Source of the DNA: Micrococcaceae bacterium
GTDB lineage: Bacteria > Actinomycetota > Actinomycetes > Actinomycetales > Micrococcaceae
Assembly (NCBI GenBank): GCA_003486025.1
Contig: DNHA01000177.1
Coordinates: forward strand, 9,948-15,801
DNA: 5,854 nucleotides
Direction: 5' to 3'
Shown here: positions 1 to 5,854 of the stretch, piece after piece
Position numbering within the stretch: the stretch's first letter is position 1
How the letters are laid out: every line of letters starts with the position of its first letter
Notes under the pieces: generated by a model
Told to the model about the DNA's origin: nothing
Seen by the model: only the letters and a program-made list of their open reading frames with translations
The model's database searches: none
Made by a program: the position numbers and the translations under genes

Positions 1-819
1 TTAGAGGAGCTGGCCGCCCAACTGCGGCTGGGCTTCATCAAGGTGGTCCCCAGCTCTGGCTCCACGAACACCGAACTTGCCCAACTGGCAAGCGACGGAC
101 TGGCCAGCCATCTGAGCGTGTACTTCAGCGAGCACCAGCACCAGGGCAAGGGACGCCTGGGGCGCGAATGGGTAACGCCAGCCGGGTCGGCAATCACCGT
201 GAGCATCCTGGCGTCACCGGGAACCGCGATTGAGCCGCAGTCGTTGAGCTGGTACACCATGCTGGCGGCGCTGGCCTGGTCCCGCGCAGTCCAAGAGCTG
301 GTTGCGGTGAACGCGCGGATCAAATGGCCCAATGACGTGCTTGCAGGCGACCGCAAAATCTGCGGGATTCTGGCTCAAATGGTGCAAACTCCCCAAGGTT
401 TCGCCGTGGTGGTGGGCACCGGCATGAACGTAGACCAAGAAGCCGCTGAATTGCCCGTTGAAACAGCAACCTCGCTTCGGCTAGCTAGCGGCAGCCGCGT
501 GGACCGCTCGGCATTGCTTGCCGGATATCTGCGTCAGTTTGTTGCCCTCGATGCAGCATTCCGCGCGGTGGGCGGGCAAAGCGAGGCGGCTTTGAAACCG
601 TTTGGGAACCGGTCGCTGCGCGAACTGGTGGCAGAACGACTGGCGACCTTGGACCAAGAAGTACGCGTGGAATTCCCCGACGGATCGACTTTGCTCGGCC
701 AAGCAGTGCAACTGGCCGAGGATGGGGCACTTGTTGTGCAGGACACTGCGGGGCAAAGCCACCGAATCCTGGCCGGCGACGTGCACCATGTGCGGCGCGC
801 CGACGGTAAATACGCTTAA
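1..819 (+). CDS. birA: Biotin--[acetyl-CoA-carboxylase] ligase, 5'-partial
   Basis: This enzyme activates biotin to biotinyl-5'-AMP and transfers it to the conserved lysine of biotin carboxyl carrier domains such as that of acetyl-CoA carboxylase, in the cytoplasm. The frame is open from base 1, so the true start lies upstream. 272 residues are visible, ending at TAA 817-819. GSTNT (visible residues 20-24) is the usual start of the catalytic core. GKGRLGRE (49-56) is the biotin/adenylate-binding GRGRxGR loop. IKWPNDVL (107-114) and KICGIL (119-124, with the conserved lysine) follow, then VGTGMNV (138-144). A C-terminal SH3-like domain (about 215-265) has the typical G-x-A..L..DGALVV pattern. 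A codon at 43 (GTG) could be read as a start, but it would cut into the core, so I reject it. The catalytic core begins almost at the window edge, so whether an N-terminal DNA-binding HTH (bifunctional BirA) exists cannot be seen. Actinobacterial BirA proteins usually lack it. Family assignment is firm. Confidence 0.95.
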   Translation, partial: LEELAAQLRLGFIKVVPSSGSTNTELAQLASDGLASHLSVYFSEHQHQGKGRLGREWVTPAGSAITVSILASPGTAIEPQSLSWYTMLAALAWSRAVQELVAVNARIKWPNDVLAGDRKICGILAQMVQTPQGFAVVVGTGMNVDQEAAELPVETATSLRLASGSRVDRSALLAGYLRQFVALDAAFRAVGGQSEAALKPFGNRSLRELVAERLATLDQEVRVEFPDGSTLLGQAVQLAEDGALVVQDTAGQSHRILAGDVHHVRRADGKYA

Positions 820-883
820 CAAGCCAAGCGCAGAGTACGCGGACTAGTATTGGATGAGATGGCTGTTCGGATGAACTTACGGT

Positions 884-897
884 AGGAGGGGCGAGGA
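884..897 (+). promoter_or_regulatory. Ribosome binding site(s) of the PH-domain gene
   Basis: AGGAGG (884-889) is a near-perfect Shine-Dalgarno sequence but lies 16 nt before the ATG at 906, which is long. A second purine block, GAGGA (893-897), has the better 8-nt spacing. Together they support the ATG at 906 as the start. No other ATG or GTG lies in frame in the 40 nt upstream. Which block is used cannot be decided from sequence. Confidence 0.55.
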
Positions 898-905
898 ACT
901 CGACG

Positions 906-1457
906 ATGAAGGTGCCGTTACATGACAGGGAGCGCGTGGTCATCAAAACCCGAGAACATTCCCGAGTGTTACGCCAACCTTTTGCCGTTTTTTTATTCCT
1001 CACCGCTGGGTGCGCGTTCCTGCTCGGCTATCTGTCCCGTGAAGACCTTTCCGATTGGCTCGCGAACGAATCCACCCTCTGGATGATCTTGTCCGCAGTG
1101 CTTTGGTTCATACTGGTGCTGATCTGGTGCGTTACACCGTGGGTTCGCTGGCTGCGCACCTGCATCGTGTTGACCACCGAGCGAATCCTATTTCGGACTT
1201 CCTATGGACGTGCCGACCTGGATTCCATTGGCCTTTATTCCGTGCGTGATTTGATTGCGCACACCAAGCAACAGGCGGTTAGCACGAAACCCGGGACCCT
1301 AGACGTTGTATTGAGCCATGGTCATGTGCGTATCATGCATGTGCCCGCAGTATCCTATTTCCGCACCTTGGCCATCGAGACGATGAACAATGTGCACCAG
1401 CATCAGAGAACAAACACCGCGGTAGATGCATCGAACAGTGAGGGCATTGGACAATGA
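906..1457 (+). CDS. Two-TM membrane protein with bacterial PH (DUF304-like) domain
   Basis: The product is a 183-residue protein of unknown specific function. The N-terminus is polar (KVPLHDRERVVIKTREHSR), matching the short stretch found before the membrane segments in this family. Two hydrophobic segments follow, about residues 25-43 and 58-79, separated by a polar loop (SREDLSDWLANES). Next comes a soluble region of about 84-165 with the pattern LTTERILFRTSYGRADLDSI, typical of bacterial PH domains (PF03703/bPH2 type: 'T..RI..R.G....d...I.l..v.dl'). The C-terminal tail is hydrophilic. The protein is probably in the cytoplasmic membrane with the PH domain on the inside. A similar small membrane protein follows birA in mycobacteria (Rv3279c-Rv3278c, from memory), so the birA neighbourhood is old. 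Its stop overlaps the start of the cyclase gene by 4 nt (ATGA), suggesting translational coupling. The domain call is by pattern only. The ligand or partner is unknown. Confidence 0.8.
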   Translation: MKVPLHDRERVVIKTREHSRVLRQPFAVFLFLTAGCAFLLGYLSREDLSDWLANESTLWMILSAVLWFILVLIWCVTPWVRWLRTCIVLTTERILFRTSYGRADLDSIGLYSVRDLIAHTKQQAVSTKPGTLDVVLSHGHVRIMHVPAVSYFRTLAIETMNNVHQHQRTNTAVDASNSEGIGQ

Positions 1458-2665
1458 GCACCGACAACTCCAATCCATCACGCCCGGACACCCCGCAGGC
1501 GGCCTCTGAGGCAGTCAAAGAAGCCCGGGTGCACACCACTAATCCTGAGAACCCAGCGGCACTGGACCCCATCGCCGAACTGGCCCAAGCCATGAAAAGT
1601 CCGCTCCAGGTTCCACATGATGCCTCGGACGCGGTCAAAAACCACATGGCTGATTTGGAGCACCGGCTGATTGGCGGACCGCGCGAGTTCAAACGTCGTG
1701 AGGTAGCCGCTGACGCCGGCGTTTCGCTACTCTCGGCACGCAAACTTTGGCGCGCTATGGGCTTTCCGGAGCTCGGCGACGACGAGGTCTTTTTCAGTGG
1801 AAGAGATACCGAAGCCCTGAAGACCATGGTTGATCTGGTGCGCGAAGGAAAACTCACCGACGAAACCGCCATCTCGCTGATGCGTTCGGTAGGGCAAATG
1901 ACGGACCGCATGGTGGTCTGGCAGGTCGAGGCGATTGTTGAGGATATGGTCGCCAACCAGAATATGAGCGACCGGCAAGCGCGTCGGCAGCTGCTGGAAA
2001 GTTTGCCGGATCTCATCGGCCCGTTGGAGGATCTGCTGGTTTATTCTTGGCGCCGCCAGCTCAACGCCGGAATCCACCGCCTTGCACTGCGCGCCGAAGC
2101 CGGGGTGGCCGCTTATAACCAGGACTCGGGTGATGACGACGGAACTCCACTGCCGCTGGCCCGCGCGGTCGGCTTTGCCGACCTAGTTTCTTACACCTCT
2201 TTGTCGCGTCGGATGAACGAACGAACCCTAGCCCAAATGGTGCAGCGCTTTGAATCCAAGAGCGCCGAAATCATTTCCGTGGGTGGCGGGCGGCTAGTGA
2301 AAACCATTGGCGACGAAGTCCTTTTCGTGGCCGAAACTCCGCAGGCTGGAGCCCAGATCTCCTTGGCGCTTTCACGTGAATTTGAAGCCGATGAGTTGTT
2401 GCCGCGGACCCGTGTTGCGGTGGTCTGGGGACGTTTGCTCTCCCGGCTGGGAGATATTTACGGTCCCACGGTTAACCTGGCGGCTCGGCTGACCTCCTTG
2501 GCGGAGCCCGGAATGGTACTAACCGACGCGGTTACCGCGAACACGCTGAAACAAGACGCACGCTTTATCCTCACTGCCCAAGAAATAACCTCGGTGCGCG
2601 GTTTTGGTGAGATTCAACCCTATGAACTCTCCGCTGGTGAGGGTGGCAGGCTGGTGCTGGACTAA
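1454..2665 (+). CDS. Class III (IIIc) adenylate cyclase with N-terminal regulatory domain
   Basis: The enzyme converts ATP to cAMP and pyrophosphate. The 403-residue protein has no TM segment and no cysteine. Residues 1-35 are polar and probably disordered. About 36-215 is a helical regulatory region, including an HTH-like stretch (82-118), of the type found in mycobacterial Rv1264 (397 aa), where it restrains the catalytic domain. The catalytic domain (about 235-395) has every canonical residue: metal Asp D243 (VGFADLVSYT) and D287 (TIGDE), ATP-selecting K283 and D334 (GDIYGPTVNLAARL), and transition-state N341 and R345. The Lys/Asp pair points to adenylate, not guanylate, cyclase. The short distance between D287 and D334 fits subclass IIIc. 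It should work as a homodimer. GAGGG at 1440-1444 is a good ribosome binding site 9 nt before the ATG, which overlaps the preceding stop. The PP2C gene follows with no spacer. The physiological stimulus is not evident. Confidence 0.94.
   Translation: MSTDNSNPSRPDTPQAASEAVKEARVHTTNPENPAALDPIAELAQAMKSPLQVPHDASDAVKNHMADLEHRLIGGPREFKRREVAADAGVSLLSARKLWRAMGFPELGDDEVFFSGRDTEALKTMVDLVREGKLTDETAISLMRSVGQMTDRMVVWQVEAIVEDMVANQNMSDRQARRQLLESLPDLIGPLEDLLVYSWRRQLNAGIHRLALRAEAGVAAYNQDSGDDDGTPLPLARAVGFADLVSYTSLSRRMNERTLAQMVQRFESKSAEIISVGGGRLVKTIGDEVLFVAETPQAGAQISLALSREFEADELLPRTRVAVVWGRLLSRLGDIYGPTVNLAARLTSLAEPGMVLTDAVTANTLKQDARFILTAQEITSVRGFGEIQPYELSAGEGGRLVLD

Positions 2666-5854
<3,189 letters not shown>

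Noticed and set aside
813..830. CGCTT/AAGCG inverted repeat at the birA stop
   Set aside because: It has a 5-bp stem with an 8-nt loop and no T-run after it, too weak to call a terminator.
845..850. TAGTAT as a -10 element for the PH-cyclase-phosphatase unit
   Set aside because: It fits the TAnnnT pattern, but no -35-like sequence lies 16-18 bp upstream, so it is too weak to list as a promoter.
854..885. Two overlapping mini-ORFs (ATG at 854 to TGA 874; ATG at 871 to TAG 885) before the PH gene
   Set aside because: They are only 6 and 4 codons long with no ribosome binding site and no attenuator-like residue run, so chance is the simplest explanation.
820..905. cAMP-receptor (TGTGA-N6-TCACA) site before the cyclase unit
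   Set aside because: I looked because the unit makes cAMP; no such half-site pair is present in the gap.
485..1003. Long reverse-strand open frame across the birA end and PH gene start
   Set aside because: It lies opposite two recognisable + strand genes, shows no family motif, and is Arg/Pro/Ser-rich, as expected of an antisense shadow in GC-rich DNA.
1333..2016. 227-codon reverse-strand frame opposite the cyclase N-terminal half
   Set aside because: The translation is Ser/Arg-rich and low in complexity with no known motif. The + strand frame carries a coherent protein.

Overview
The window reads as chromosomal core sequence from a moderately high-GC actinobacterium. Hand counts of a few lines give roughly 55-65% GC. 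The best guess is Micrococcaceae (Arthrobacter/Glutamicibacter-like). The grounds are the birA - PH-domain gene order, an Rv1264-type class IIIc adenylate cyclase, and a LigA carrying a [12 protein letters not shown]...PYFYTK segment that I recall from Arthrobacter-type ligases. The genus is an inference. TTA and ATA codons occur several times, which fits a genome less GC-rich than Streptomyces. There is no mobile element, tRNA, rRNA or CRISPR array, and no sign of horizontal transfer.

Layout: all five genes are on the + strand. (1) 1-819 is the biotin-protein ligase birA, with its 5' end outside the window. (2) 906-1457 is a small two-TM protein with a bacterial PH (DUF304-type) domain. (3) 1454-2665 is an adenylate cyclase with an N-terminal regulatory domain and a full set of class III catalytic residues. 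(4) 2666-3595 is a PP2C-family Ser/Thr protein phosphatase with a large internal insertion. (5) 3651-5854 is the NAD+-dependent DNA ligase ligA, with its 3' end (last part of the BRCT domain) outside the window. The only non-coding stretches are 820-905 and 3596-3650.

Genes 2, 3 and 4 are tightly packed. The PH gene and the cyclase overlap by 4 nt (ATGA). The cyclase stop codon is followed directly, with no spacer and in the same frame, by the phosphatase ATG. They look like one translationally coupled unit: a membrane protein, a cAMP-producing enzyme and a protein phosphatase, with no kinase in view. birA probably lies upstream in the same transcript or just before a weak promoter. ligA is set apart by 55 bp that hold an imperfect 10-bp inverted repeat and a possible leaderless promoter.

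No wholly new system is evident. The points most worth following are the PH-cyclase-phosphatase cassette, the single in-frame stop between cyclase and phosphatase, the roughly 60-residue insertion in the phosphatase, the lineage-type insertion in LigA, and the hairpin overlapping the ligA promoter region.
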